From the NCBI RefSeq assembly GCF_006864425.1, contig NZ_QHLI01000003.1, forward strand, positions 1 to 64,000: DNA of 64,000 bases, read 5' to 3'. This stretch comes from Campylobacter troglodytis. GTDB taxonomy: Bacteria; Campylobacterota; Campylobacteria; Campylobacterales; Campylobacteraceae. This document shows, in pieces, positions 1-10,732 of this stretch. Numbering within the stretch: the stretch's first letter is position 1; each line of letters opens with the position of its first letter. Both the position numbers and the translations under genes were made by a program. The notes under the pieces were generated by a model, which was not told the origin of the DNA, ran no database searches, and worked only from the letters and a program-made list of their open reading frames with translations.

Positions 1-299
1 TTTTTGAATTTTTTCACATTCTTTAAGGCTTAAAATTCTAATATTTTTGATTATTTTATTGATGCTTTGGCGAGAATTTTTGCTTAATTTTGCAAGTTTA
101 GAGGCTTTAATATTTTGCATTTTTAATTGCTTTAATATCAAGGTTTCCCCAAAAATTACGAGTGCGTAGCACGAAGTAAAAAATACTTCAAAATTCTTTA
201 AATTTAGCCTTTGAAATTTTGAAATGATTGATATACTTGTTTTTCATCTTATAAATCATAATTTAAAACTCATTTGTTTTAGTTTAAGTTGGATTGAAC
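1..299 (-). mobile_element. IS1595-type insertion sequence relic, 5' (transposase N-terminal) part
   Basis: The reverse strand encodes a decayed transposase start (MKNKYINHFKISKAKFKEF...), matching the N-terminus of better preserved copies in the window, but with stops. A mini-repeat occupies site S1 at about 146-183, where the homologous protein reads KYF then LDI. The element enters from before the window; its other end lies near 299, in sequence resembling the terminal repeat of the copy ending at 59653. It is not functional here. Confidence 0.75.
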
Positions 300-552
300 C
301 TTTATTTATTGTTAAATCTTTTGTATAGAACGCAACAAATGCCTCTGTGCGATAGTTTATATCAACATAATCGAGGTTTGTAGCATACTTAAGAAACTTG
401 TTAATTAACCGCACACTTTGTATTCCCCATTCTATTTTGTAAATTTTACCACTCAACATATCATAATCCAGCATATCCAAATTTAACCCATAATACGCCA
501 ACATTTTATTATATTTTTCCTCTCCATTTGGTAAATTGTTCAATTCACACAA
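256..552 (-). CDS. Hypothetical protein, C-terminus probably replaced by IS sequence
   Basis: An open frame of 98 residues that I do not recognise, with no signal peptide or membrane segment. Its last 14 or so codons (from about 299 down to 256) lie inside the end of the neighbouring IS relic. The natural C-terminus was therefore probably lost when the element inserted, and the present stop comes from IS sequence. Most likely a truncated remnant of an accessory gene. Confidence 0.4.
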   Translation of the reverse strand: MCELNNLPNGEEKYNKMLAYYGLNLDMLDYDMLSGKIYKIEWGIQSVRLINKFLKYATNLDYVDINYRTEAFVAFYTKDLTINKGSIQLKLKQMSFKL

Positions 553-691
553 TTTCTTAAACTCAAGGTAGCTAGGCTATAATACATAGGGCGTATAATA
601 TAGCAAAATCCCTATGAAATAAATTATCCACACTATACAAATAAAGTCAAAATAATCTTTTTAGGTTTTAGGTGTTTTTTTATTTGCATAT

Positions 692-1069
692 TCATTTTGT
701 GACTCTTATTGCAAATGTAAATACTTTAGATTGTTTGCGTTGAAACAAAAGTTTGAAACGATTTACAAAGTTAATGGTGCGTTGGGATAGTGTGTCTGTG
801 GCTAAAACATTTTTTGTATTATTATTTATTGTGCTAACCGTAAAAATACCTTTTTCTATAATTTTATCTTGCATAAATCTAACTTCTATGCAACGAGCGT
901 AAGCACTGTTTATTTTATCCACATTTTCATTGTCAAGTGTAATTTTATCTATTTCACTCGGTTTGTCCCATTTGTTAAAATCAAATACAAAATCCAACAT
1001 AGTATAACTTATATCTGCACAATCTGCGTAGTCTTTAATGTTATCAATTATCTTTTTGGCATTACTCAT
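692..1069 (-). CDS. Hypothetical protein
   Basis: A 125-residue product of unknown function starting MSNAKKIIDNIKDYAD. I chose the ATG at 1069 because AAGGAG stands about 9 nt upstream; the longer frame from 1099 has no such site. The protein is soluble-looking, with an acidic middle and a basic C-terminal third rich in Arg and Lys. It sits among decayed genes and IS relics, so it is accessory. I see no motif that allows a function call. Confidence 0.5.
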   Translation of the reverse strand: MSNAKKIIDNIKDYADCADISYTMLDFVFDFNKWDKPSEIDKITLDNENVDKINSAYARCIEVRFMQDKIIEKGIFTVSTINNNTKNVLATDTLSQRTINFVNRFKLLFQRKQSKVFTFAIRVTK

Positions 1070-1134
1070 ATTTACACACTCCTTGTGTTGTTTCCACATT
1101 TTTCACATCAAAAAGGTTATTTTCGTATGGTATG

Positions 1135-1593
1135 TGATATAGTCGCGAAGTCCTAATTCCTCCTCCCTCACAACCATCAATATAAAGAGCAAAGTATTTT
1201 TGTATATATCTTCTTGCTTGATAACTTGTATCTTATTGCCGTTGTTGTCTATATATAAAACAATGTAGCCTACTATTTATATTCTATTATACTTAGTCTT
1301 CATTCTCAAGCTCTCAACCTCCAATAAAAAATTATTTGATAATATGTCATTTTTTGTGATGGTATAGCTCCAACACCAAGCTAGTGCGATATGCCAATCT
1401 TTTATGCTTCTGCATATAAGTCCTTGTCAAATATATAAACTCCGCTACATTTTTCACACAATTTATCAGCTTTATGAAATTACCAATCTACAAGTTTCTT
1501 TGAAAAATTTGCAATGACAAATAAAGGGGCAAATACTAATACAAAGATGATGAGCATAATCTTTGCTGCACTTTTTAGTTTGAGTTTAGCCAC
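1135..1593 (-). pseudogene. Decayed small membrane protein gene
   Basis: From a GTG at 1593, with GAGGG upstream, the frame reads VAKLKLKSAAKIMLIIFVLV and continues through one hydrophobic segment to an in-frame stop after ...SKKLVDW. Coding-like sequence continues past the stop (FHKADKLCEKCSGVYIFDKD) with further stops. After a frame change it reads YIVLYIDNNGNKIQVIKQED down to about 1140. This pattern suggests one longer gene, with an N-terminal membrane anchor, that has acquired several stops and a frameshift. Family not recognised. Confidence 0.45.
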
Positions 1594-1704
1594 ATTTTAC
1601 CCTCAAATGCACAATCTAGCATTGCAAACACCATAAAATCGCTTTAACCTATCCAAACTTATCCATTCTCTTAAAAGTTAGAGACTATTAAATCCAAACA
1701 AATT

Positions 1705-2078
1705 TTAAAGCACTTGAAGTATGCTAGTATTTAACCCCACTTCCTTTTCCTTACTCTCATCAATACCTCTTACATAATCTTTTTGTAAATCAATAAACCT
1801 TCCATAGCCATATTTTATCTCAGCCTTGTTTCGTTTTTCTTTAAGCATTTTAGCAATAAATTTTGGCATCTTTTTAGGGATTATTAGTATGTATTCATAA
1901 ATGCTATAAGAAACTCTTATACTAAAAATTCTATAAGCAAAATATGCCTTATCATAAAGTTGTGTTAATGATTCTAGCATAGCTTTTAAGGCATTATTTG
2001 TAGCTAAATCATTTAAAGAATCATCCTTGCTTATAGCTTCAAAATTAATATCTAAAAATTCATCTATTTTATAAATTT
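1705..2078 (-). pseudogene. Hypothetical gene truncated at its 5' end by an IS
   Basis: The first ATG (1980) gives 91 residues, but the same frame is open upstream without a start (QIYKIDEFLDINFEAISKDD ... ALKAMLESLTQL) right up to the IS terminus at 2079. The gene therefore lost its 5' end to the insertion. The remaining C-terminal part contains PKKMPKFIAKMLKEKRNKAE and KYGYGRFIDLQKDY. Family not recognised. Its missing N-terminal part is not visible on the far side of the IS relic. Confidence 0.5.
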
Positions 2079-2948
2079 GGCGATTGATACTTTTAGCTAA
2101 AATGACCTAGAATTTTTCCTAAGCCATTTGAACAAAATTTTATACAAATTTTCATTCTTAACTTTGACATTAGTTCTAAATTCAGTTTCCTTTAAGTGCG
2201 TGAGAAATTCACTTGCCGTGAAAATGGCTTAATCTAGCCTTTGCAAAGCCCCTTTTGCTTGCAGTTACGAGTGCGTAGCACGAAGTAAAAAAATTCACAA
2301 TTGTTAATATGATTCCAACCATTTGCAAGCTAGTTTGTGCTATGCTTTACCCTATAGTGAGCCTTTGTGCCTTCTTGCAAAGTTACAAGACGCGTAGCAC
2401 GAAACAAAAAATCAACCAAGTATTCATTTGAAGCTTTTGTGTAATTTTCACTTTATTTAAGCTCTGCAAAGTCCCTTATGATAGGCAATAGCTCTTTGGT
2501 AGAACAATATTTTACGACCTGCATATAAACGCTAAGCTAGCGTTTAGCATTTCTTCTAGTATAGTTGTGAATGCGTAGCATGAAATAAAAACATAGGTGT
2601 CTTTTTTACAGCTTCACACCCACGCTTTTCCCTTACTCTTTTTGCACCAAAGTAGCTCTCACCATCTTTGATTTCACCTTTTAAAAAGCTTCTCACACTC
2701 TTTGATGGTTAAAATTCGAATTTTTTTGAAAATTTTGAACAAACTTTGATTGCGAATTTGACAAAGTAGAGCATTTTTTTAGCCTCTAAATCAAGTCTTC
2801 CCCAAAAATTGCGAGTGTAATGACACAAAAAAATACTTCAAAATTGCCCTAAATTATATCTGTGAAATTCGGAAACAAACTATGTATTTATTTTTCATAT
2901 GTATTAATCATAATCTTAAGTTATTTATCTGAGCTTAAATTTTGAGTA
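2079..2948 (-). mobile_element. IS1595-type relic, chimeric ends, four mini-repeats
   Basis: The left terminus GGCGATTGATACTTTTAGCT is the terminus of the 28648-29434 element, but the right end resembles the other terminal type (as at 59653), so the copy looks recombinant. The transposase is full of stops. Mini-repeats occupy sites S5 (about 2252-2291), S4 (2371-2409), S3 (2551-2590) and S1 (2800-2832). Site S2 is empty: the reverse strand reads GESYFGAKR without interruption. Confidence 0.75.
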
Positions 2949-3038
2949 TAACTGTCTTTAATGTGTGTCAATGTAAGAAATTTTAAGATAGATTTTCCTT
3001 TCAAATTCACAAAAGCAAATTTAAAAGGAATACTAAAT

Positions 3039-3599
3039 TTAGTGGCAACCACAACCCCCACTTCCACAACCACAACCTCCGCCGCCGTGATGATGATGCC
3101 CATGATCATGTCCTCCGCAACCGCAGCTATGAGAGCCAGCCACTATACCTGTTAAAAGCTCATCCTCAGTAGCCTCTCTTGCTTCAAGTAGATTGAGACT
3201 AAAAAGTAGATCCTTGCCTGCATAGGGATGATTGTAGTCTATGGTAACATTTTCATCGCCTATATCCTTGACGCTTACTCTCACAGTAGCACCGTCCTCA
3301 CCCTCGCCAAAAAGCTCCATTCCTACCTTTAAATCAATGCCTGCAAACTGTTCCTTTGGCAGACTTTGAATGGCACCCTCATCATAATCACCAAGTGCCT
3401 TGTCCTTTTTTATGATAACATCGGCATTTGAAGGGCAATCAAGCTTTTCAATCTCACTTTCAAGACCGTCTAGGATCTGTCCCTTTCCAAGTATGAAAGA
3501 TAGAGGTGCGGCGTGAGTGTTGCTCTCTAAAAGCTCACCTGAACTTGCATCTTTAAGCTCATAATACATAGAGACTACCGAATTTCTTGCTATTGGCAT
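3039..3599 (-). CDS. slyD: FKBP-type peptidyl-prolyl isomerase SlyD
   Basis: 186 residues. The N-terminal two thirds have the SlyD FKBP/insert-in-flap layout (VSMYYELKDASSGELLESN near the start, SFILGKGQILDGLE, then YNHPYAGKDLLFSLNLLE at about residues 121-138). The last 35 or so residues are a metal-binding tail packed with Cys, His and Gly, as in nickel-binding SlyD. The protein is a cytoplasmic prolyl isomerase, chaperone and metallochaperone; in epsilonproteobacteria it is linked to nickel supply for hydrogenase. It ends the ATPase/Tol-Pal block, as Cj0115 does in C. jejuni. Confidence 0.93.
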   Translation of the reverse strand: MPIARNSVVSMYYELKDASSGELLESNTHAAPLSFILGKGQILDGLESEIEKLDCPSNADVIIKKDKALGDYDEGAIQSLPKEQFAGIDLKVGMELFGEGEDGATVRVSVKDIGDENVTIDYNHPYAGKDLLFSLNLLEAREATEDELLTGIVAGSHSCGCGGHDHGHHHHGGGGCGCGSGGCGCH

Positions 3600-3707
3600 A
3601 GTTTCTCCTTTTTTTAAAATTTACTTAAATTAATGATAAATTTAAGCCTTGATTAATTTTACAGTTTAAATTTTAATATTCCTTGCAAAACTTGAATTTT
3701 TAGTGCA

Positions 3708-4547
3708 TTATTTACGGTTTGGTGCAGCTTTTGCCTCTGCACTTTCTGGATAATCAGCCTTTAAAGCCTTATAAAAACCATTTGCCCTTTTTGTATCACC
3801 AACCTTATCAAAGCTTATTGCTGTGTGATATAAAAGCGTTGGCATATAATCTATCTTCTTAGAATACAAAGAAACGCTTTTTTGATAAGAAACTATGGCA
3901 CCAGCATAATTTTTTTGCTTGTATTCTATCTCGCCTAAGTAAAAATGAGATCTTGCTGGCTTGAATTTTTTACCTACTAGAAATTCAAATTTTTCCTTCG
4001 CAAGTGCTAATTTGTCCTTGGTTTTAAATTCAGCCAAGGCTAGTTTTAAAATTTCTTCTGTGCTTTTTTTCTTCCAAGTATCATCTTTTTTCACTGTTTG
4101 TGTTGAATTTGTGTCTATATTTGTAGCATTATAATCTAAATTTAAATCCTTGCCTATGTAGGCACTCATAAGCTCGTTAAGCTCTCCTAGAATTTGTTTA
4201 ATTTGTTTATTATTTGCTTCTTGGGTTTTGCTCAAATTTTTAAGCTCTTCGTCTAATTTTTTGACAGTTTGTTCAAGCTCCTTAAGCTTGGTATTGGACT
4301 GACTATATTGAGAATTTATGCCCTCTAAGGTACTTTGTAGCCCCTCTACCTTCTCGGCTGTGGCATCGAGTTTGGAATTTGCTTGAAGATAGTTGCCATT
4401 TAAGACATCAAGTCTATCTTTTAAGATCTTTTCATTTGAGGTTAAGCCGTAACTAGCACCGTTTATATTGCCAGCGTCAAAGGCTGAAACCTCACCGTAA
4501 AAAAAAGTAGCCCCAAAAAGAGCTACCACAAAAAAAGTCTTTTTCAT
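3708..4547 (-). CDS. cpoB: Tol-Pal associated periplasmic protein CpoB/YbgF
   Basis: 279 residues with an N-terminal signal peptide (MKKTFFVVALFGATFFYGEVSA). A coiled-coil segment follows at about residues 40-130 (repeated LKELEQTVKKLDEELKNLSK-type heptads), then a C-terminal TPR part starting near EILKLALAEFKTKDKLALAK. This is the CpoB/YbgF plan: a periplasmic protein that links peptidoglycan synthesis to Tol-Pal during division. It overlaps the stop of pal by one base (position 4547), so it is translationally coupled to it. Ortholog of Cj0114 by position. Confidence 0.88.
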   Translation of the reverse strand: MKKTFFVVALFGATFFYGEVSAFDAGNINGASYGLTSNEKILKDRLDVLNGNYLQANSKLDATAEKVEGLQSTLEGINSQYSQSNTKLKELEQTVKKLDEELKNLSKTQEANNKQIKQILGELNELMSAYIGKDLNLDYNATNIDTNSTQTVKKDDTWKKKSTEEILKLALAEFKTKDKLALAKEKFEFLVGKKFKPARSHFYLGEIEYKQKNYAGAIVSYQKSVSLYSKKIDYMPTLLYHTAISFDKVGDTKRANGFYKALKADYPESAEAKAAPNRK

Positions 4548-5053
4548 TAAAGACCTGGGATACCGTCAAGCTTAATTTCTGCACGGCGATTTTTAGCATC
4601 GCATTCTGGTGTTTTGTCTGTGCAAACTGGCTTTGACTCACCAAAACTTTTTACTGAAACTTGCTTTGCATCCACTCCAAGCTTAACCAAGGCTCTTTTT
4701 ACAGAATTTGCCCTTCTTAAACCAAGAGCTTGATTATACTCATCAGTTCCCCACTCATCGCAGTGTCCCTCAACAGCTATCTTAACTCCGCCTGTTCTAC
4801 CCTTAGCCAAACCAGCACCAGCATCTATGACAGACTGTGCTTCTGGCTTAATGTCATACTTATCAAAGTCAAAGTACACAACAGGTCCTCCACTGCCAAA
4901 TCCAGCACCAAAGGAATCAAGCCCACCAGATGCACCACCACCAGTAGCGTTTGCCTGATCAGCACTTTTTACACGAGTATTACCACCTTGAGGGGCACAA
5001 CCACTAAGAACTATCGCAAACAATGCAATAGAGACTAAGAGAATTTTCTTCAT
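4547..5053 (-). CDS. pal: Peptidoglycan-associated lipoprotein Pal
   Basis: 168 residues. The lipoprotein signal ends in the lipobox LSGC, with Cys at residue 19. A Gly/Ser-rich linker follows, then an OmpA-like peptidoglycan-binding domain beginning VVYFDFDKYDIKPEA, with the EGHCDEWGTDEYN and NRRAEI signatures. Pal anchors the outer membrane to peptidoglycan and is the outer-membrane partner of TolB and TolA. It lies between tolB and cpoB as in other Campylobacter. Confidence 0.95.
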   Translation of the reverse strand: MKKILLVSIALFAIVLSGCAPQGGNTRVKSADQANATGGGASGGLDSFGAGFGSGGPVVYFDFDKYDIKPEAQSVIDAGAGLAKGRTGGVKIAVEGHCDEWGTDEYNQALGLRRANSVKRALVKLGVDAKQVSVKSFGESKPVCTDKTPECDAKNRRAEIKLDGIPGL

Positions 5054-5121
5054 CTTTTACCTTTCAAAATAAAATTTAACGAGAAATATTTTAGCATTAT
5101 TTTTATAAATATTAACTAAAT

Positions 5122-6321
5122 TTACCAATCAATAGACAAAATTTTACCCAGTTTTAATGGAAAATGAAAGCTCTTGTTTGCATTAACTCTAATTACACCA
5201 AGTGCTGTTTGGGAACCAAAATACTTTATAAAGACTATGCTTCCTCCATCGCTTGAAAACCTTGGAAAGATGTTTTTTCCATTTGCTGTAAGCTGTCTTA
5301 TATAATCACTTTCTGTGCTCATTAAATATATATTAAACACCCCTCTTTGATTTGGCTCTCTGCTTGAATACACAAGATAGTTTTTGTAGGTTGAAACCGA
5401 GCTATTGTTTTTGCCGTGAAAGATAATTTGCTGGGCATCGTTTGCCCCTATGCTTTGCAAGAAGATATTAGGATAGCCTAAACGATCAGAAACAAAGACT
5501 ATCTTTTGATCGTTTTCTATAAACTGAGCTCCCACATCAATGCCAGAATAAGAACTTACCTTTTGAAGTGTCTTTTTTTTAAGATCATACACATAAATAT
5601 CAGGCTGATCATCAGGTGCCATAGTAAGCAAAAGCTTGTTTTCATCCTCGCTTACATCGCTTGCTACTAGCATACCCATACTAGAAATAATCCTTGCTGC
5701 CTTGTTTGAATTTAGATCATATCTATACAGAGTGGGAATGCTTTGATCATAAGCTGTGTAATAAAAGGCACTTTGTTCTTTATTTGCCCATTTGGGAAAC
5801 AAATTTAAGCCCCCACCAACCACCACAGTTTGATAAGTTAGTGTATAATCTGCCATTATGATCTGGCTCTTACCAGAGCCATTAGCCCTTGCTATTAAAA
5901 TTTTGTGATCCATCCACTCAACAGGAGCAAGCCCCAGATCTCGCACAGATTCCTTTATACCCTTGTGAGCTAGGAAAGGATACTGCTCTATCTTATTTAA
6001 GGCATAGGTCCTTTTTGATTTTTCAGCACCATCAGCCTTAACTGTAACATTTAAATTTAATTTATTTCCACTTTTACTAAGATCGTATTCAAGTACATAA
6101 TTTCCCTTTTCATCTCCACTTTCAAGCACCTCGAAATTTGAACTGACCCTTAGATCATTTAACATAAGATTATAAAAATTTATTTTTAGGGTAGGATCCT
6201 CTAAATTTGATAGATCCTTAATGATGATCTTAGGAAGAACTTGTCCTCTATTTACTATATAAAGAGCATCTTCTGCAAGGCAAAAGGTGATTAAAGCAAG
6301 GGCTAAAAAAAATTTTTTCAT
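5122..6321 (-). CDS. tolB: Tol-Pal translocation protein TolB
   Basis: 399 residues with a short signal peptide (MKKFFLALALITFCLAEDAL). An N-terminal alpha/beta domain is followed by a WD40-like beta-propeller with repeats such as DIYVYDLKKKTLQKVSSYSG and IFPRFSSDGGSIVFIKYF. TolB is the periplasmic component that shuttles between Pal and TolA. Its start overlaps the end of tolA by 4 bp (6318-6321), showing the operon arrangement. Confidence 0.94.
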   Translation of the reverse strand: MKKFFLALALITFCLAEDALYIVNRGQVLPKIIIKDLSNLEDPTLKINFYNLMLNDLRVSSNFEVLESGDEKGNYVLEYDLSKSGNKLNLNVTVKADGAEKSKRTYALNKIEQYPFLAHKGIKESVRDLGLAPVEWMDHKILIARANGSGKSQIIMADYTLTYQTVVVGGGLNLFPKWANKEQSAFYYTAYDQSIPTLYRYDLNSNKAARIISSMGMLVASDVSEDENKLLLTMAPDDQPDIYVYDLKKKTLQKVSSYSGIDVGAQFIENDQKIVFVSDRLGYPNIFLQSIGANDAQQIIFHGKNNSSVSTYKNYLVYSSREPNQRGVFNIYLMSTESDYIRQLTANGKNIFPRFSSDGGSIVFIKYFGSQTALGVIRVNANKSFHFPLKLGKILSIDW

Positions 6322-7079
6322 GTATTTTCCTCTAACATAGTAATAAGCTCATCGCTTAAAATCGCACTGCCTTGATAGGCTTGATTATTTGGCGGAATGG
6401 CGATGTATTTGCCTTGTAAATTTTCTAAAAAATCCATAACCTTTTCGTCAAATTCAGCGTTATAGCTTTGATTAACAAAAGTATATTTAAAAATTCCGTT
6501 ACTTTCAATTATAAATTCAAACTCAGCCTTAAAATTTCCATTTTTTTCATACAGAGTCCAATTTTCCTCAAATTTTCTTCTCAAAGTGCCTAAGAATTTA
6601 TCATATAGCCCTGTTTGTTGCTGAGTGGCACTTTCTCCTACCTTTTCATCTTTTTTGGCAATTAAATTATCATTTAGTTTTTTATTTTCTTCTTTTTTTG
6701 CCTTTGTTGTAGTTTTTTGAGATTTGGCTGAGGATTGAACCTTTGAGCTTTTTTCTTCTTGAAATTCTTTTATATTTCCAAACAAGGAATTTATATCGCT
6801 TGCCTTTTGTGTTTTTTCTTCTGTTTTGATCATTTTATTTGTAGTTTCCTTGCTTTCTTCTTTAATTTCAATCTTTTCTTGCAAGGGCTCAGGAAGCTGT
6901 GGACTTGGTGCTTTATACTCGCCAATTTCAATATCTATAAAGCTATTTTCAAGATCTGTATATTTTACAAACACCTTGCTTTCTTTATTTACCTTATAAA
7001 ATACAAAAAATATTAGCCCCATATAAACAACAAGAGCCAACAAAAATGCATTAAAATAACCTATACCATAATCTCTCAA
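6318..7079 (-). CDS. tolA: TolA/TonB-like energy transducing protein
   Basis: 253 residues. One N-terminal membrane helix (FNAFLLALVVYMGLIFFVFY) precedes a long charged Lys/Glu/Gln-rich periplasmic stalk (about residues 60-150). The C-terminal TonB-like domain (about 165-253) carries YDKFLGTLRRKFEENWTLYE. It transmits proton-motive energy from TolQR to TolB-Pal. It lies just downstream of tolR and overlaps tolB. The sequence is divergent, so the TolA assignment rests on operon position and architecture; the ortholog would be Cj0111. Confidence 0.88.
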   Translation of the reverse strand: MRDYGIGYFNAFLLALVVYMGLIFFVFYKVNKESKVFVKYTDLENSFIDIEIGEYKAPSPQLPEPLQEKIEIKEESKETTNKMIKTEEKTQKASDINSLFGNIKEFQEEKSSKVQSSAKSQKTTTKAKKEENKKLNDNLIAKKDEKVGESATQQQTGLYDKFLGTLRRKFEENWTLYEKNGNFKAEFEFIIESNGIFKYTFVNQSYNAEFDEKVMDFLENLQGKYIAIPPNNQAYQGSAILSDELITMLEENT

Positions 7080-7082
7080 AGC

Positions 7083-7472
7083 TCACTCCGTTTGTAAAGA
7101 AACCTTATTAAAGCCTAAATTTTTAACAGTTTTTAAGACAAAGATCACATCATCATATCTTAGATCCTTATCTGCTCTTATAAAAACAGGCTCATCTAGC
7201 TTAAAGCTTGATTTTAAGATTACAAGATTATCCGCAAAACCTGTGTAATCAAATTTTTTATCATTGATAAAAATTTCTCTTTCTTTGGTGATACTAATAA
7301 TAAGACTTTTAAGGGTGGCTGAGCTTGAACTTTGCTGCGAGCCTTTGGGTAAATTCACATTTTCCTCATAGGTAATGCTTGGTGTAGTTACCATTAAAAT
7401 AGCAAGTAAAACAAGCATTATATCAACAAGTGGAGTTATGTTAAGCTCTGGTTTTTCTTCAAGAAACATCAT
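7083..7472 (-). CDS. tolR: TolR/ExbD biopolymer transport protein
   Basis: 129 residues with a single N-terminal membrane helix carrying the conserved proton-binding Asp in NITPLVDIMLVLLAILMV (Asp17), followed by a short periplasmic domain. It works with TolQ as the proton-driven stator-like unit that powers TolA. It overlaps the tolQ stop by one base at 7472 and precedes tolA by 3 bp. ExbD and TolR are hard to separate by sequence; the tolA-tolB-pal context supports TolR. Confidence 0.92.
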   Translation of the reverse strand: MMFLEEKPELNITPLVDIMLVLLAILMVTTPSITYEENVNLPKGSQQSSSSATLKSLIISITKEREIFINDKKFDYTGFADNLVILKSSFKLDEPVFIRADKDLRYDDVIFVLKTVKNLGFNKVSLQTE

Positions 7473-8026
7473 TAAGAACCCAATAATGCCTTGATCTCAT
7501 CGTCTATTATGTAGATTAATTCAAAGGCTTTTCTTTTGATAACAAGATGAAAGCTATAAGCTGGAATGGCAACTAAAATTCCACAACCAGTAGCAACAAG
7601 AGCCTCGCTAATCTTAGGAGCAATTATGCTAAGTGAGGTTTGTGTGCCAAGTCCGCCAAAGGTTTCTAAGATAGATACAACAGTGCCAAAAAGTCCTATA
7701 AAAGGACTTGTGCTAGCTATTATGCTAAGCCAGGTTAGTCCAACTGTGGCTCTTTTTTCCGCAGCATTTTTGTAAATTTCTAAGTGATTTTTTTCAATTT
7801 GAGAACATCTTCTAAGAATGGAAGCAGTTTGCGAGATGTCATTATTCCCCATTAGCAAATGCTCTAAACTAGCCTTTTCCTTTGCTGTCCAAACGGACAA
7901 GGAAGTAAGCCTTGCAAATAGTATGCTAAAAGAAAGAATGAAATAAAAAGAAAGCCAAGCTAAAACTATGTAGGTAATTAAGCTTGACTGATTAAAAAAA
8001 TAAAAAATACTTGATAAATCTATCAT
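7472..8026 (-). CDS. tolQ: TolQ/ExbB proton channel subunit
   Basis: 184 residues with three predicted membrane helices: about 15-40 (LITYIVLAWLSFYFILSFSI), about 97-120 (LTWLSIIASTSPFIGLFGTV) and about 140-165 (EALVATGCGILVAIPAYSFH). The glycine-rich second and third helices are the MotA/TolQ/ExbB signature. It forms the inner-membrane proton channel with TolR. It follows atpC by 13 bp, so the Tol genes may be co-transcribed with the ATPase operon, as in C. jejuni. Confidence 0.92.
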   Translation of the reverse strand: MIDLSSIFYFFNQSSLITYIVLAWLSFYFILSFSILFARLTSLSVWTAKEKASLEHLLMGNNDISQTASILRRCSQIEKNHLEIYKNAAEKRATVGLTWLSIIASTSPFIGLFGTVVSILETFGGLGTQTSLSIIAPKISEALVATGCGILVAIPAYSFHLVIKRKAFELIYIIDDEIKALLGS

Positions 8027-8039
8027 TGATTTATCATTC

Positions 8040-9826
<1,787 letters not shown>

Positions 9827-9836
9827 TTATATCTCC

Positions 9837-10724
9837 TTATTTCATTGATTCAACACCGCTTACAATTTCAGTAAGTTCAGTGGTGATGCTTTCTTGTCTT
9901 GCTTTATTATAGGCCAAACTTAGCTTTGCTACCATTTCTTTGGCATTATTTGTTGCACTATCCATAGCCTGCATTCTTGAGCTGTGTTCAGCAGCCAAAG
10001 AATCAATGAGAGCAAAATACATACTGTATTCAAAATATGTTTTAACTAACTCATTCATAAGCTCATCATCTTGAGGCTCCATGTCTAAGGCTGAATTTGA
10101 TTGCATTTGCTCATCTTGAATTTGTATAGGATCAACAGGAATTAAATGATCTACTTTAAGCTCTTGTGAGATCATATTTTTATAGCCATTATGGACAATA
10201 AACACACTGTCAGTTACTCCTTCTAAATAATCTTTCACAGCTGGATTGATAACCTCGCAAGCCTTTTCATAATCGGGACTTGAGCTTAGATTAAAATAGC
10301 TTTGTAAAGGCTCTATACGTTGAAATCTCAAAAAATCAATACCCACCTTGCCTATAGCTCTTAATCTCACATTGACACCTTGTTCTTTGTATTGTTTTAG
10401 CATTTCCATTACTGTTTTAATGGTCTTAATATTAAAGCCTCCGCAAAGTCCCTTGTCTGCTGTTATAAAGATAATATCAATCTGCCTTAGTTCCTTTCTT
10501 TGCTCAAAAAGTTCAAATCTTTTATCATCAGGCGAGATCTTATTAATATTTAAAGAAATATCACCTAGAACCTCTACTATTTTTTGGGCATAAAACTTAG
10601 ACCTAGTGGCTGCTTCTTTTGCTCTATTGAGCTTTGCTGTTGAAACCAGCTTCATAGCTTTGGTAGTCTTTTGAGTGTTATTTACACTCTTAATCTTCCT
10701 TTTTATTTCCTTTAAACTTGCCAT
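9837..10724 (-). CDS. atpG: ATP synthase F1 gamma subunit
   Basis: 295 residues. The N-terminal helix (SLKEIKRKIKSVNNTQKTTK AMKLVSTAK) and the C-terminal helix (QAMDSATNNAKEMVAKLSL) are the conserved gamma termini that form the rotating shaft inside alpha3beta3. The gene sits between atpA and atpD with gaps of 8-10 bp. Length and termini are normal. Confidence 0.97.
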   Translation of the reverse strand: MASLKEIKRKIKSVNNTQKTTKAMKLVSTAKLNRAKEAATRSKFYAQKIVEVLGDISLNINKISPDDKRFELFEQRKELRQIDIIFITADKGLCGGFNIKTIKTVMEMLKQYKEQGVNVRLRAIGKVGIDFLRFQRIEPLQSYFNLSSSPDYEKACEVINPAVKDYLEGVTDSVFIVHNGYKNMISQELKVDHLIPVDPIQIQDEQMQSNSALDMEPQDDELMNELVKTYFEYSMYFALIDSLAAEHSSRMQAMDSATNNAKEMVAKLSLAYNKARQESITTELTEIVSGVESMK

Positions 10725-10732
10725 AATGTATC

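Noticed and set aside
2252-2600. CRISPR-like series of short similar repeats
   Set aside because: Spacing equals the distance between fixed transposase positions and the sequence between is transposase, the same in other copies; there are no unique spacers and no cas genes.
2961-3155. Plus-strand frame with TTTPTSTTTT composition
   Set aside because: Antisense shadow of the SlyD metal-binding tail, whose Cys/His/Gly codons read as Thr/Pro on the other strand.
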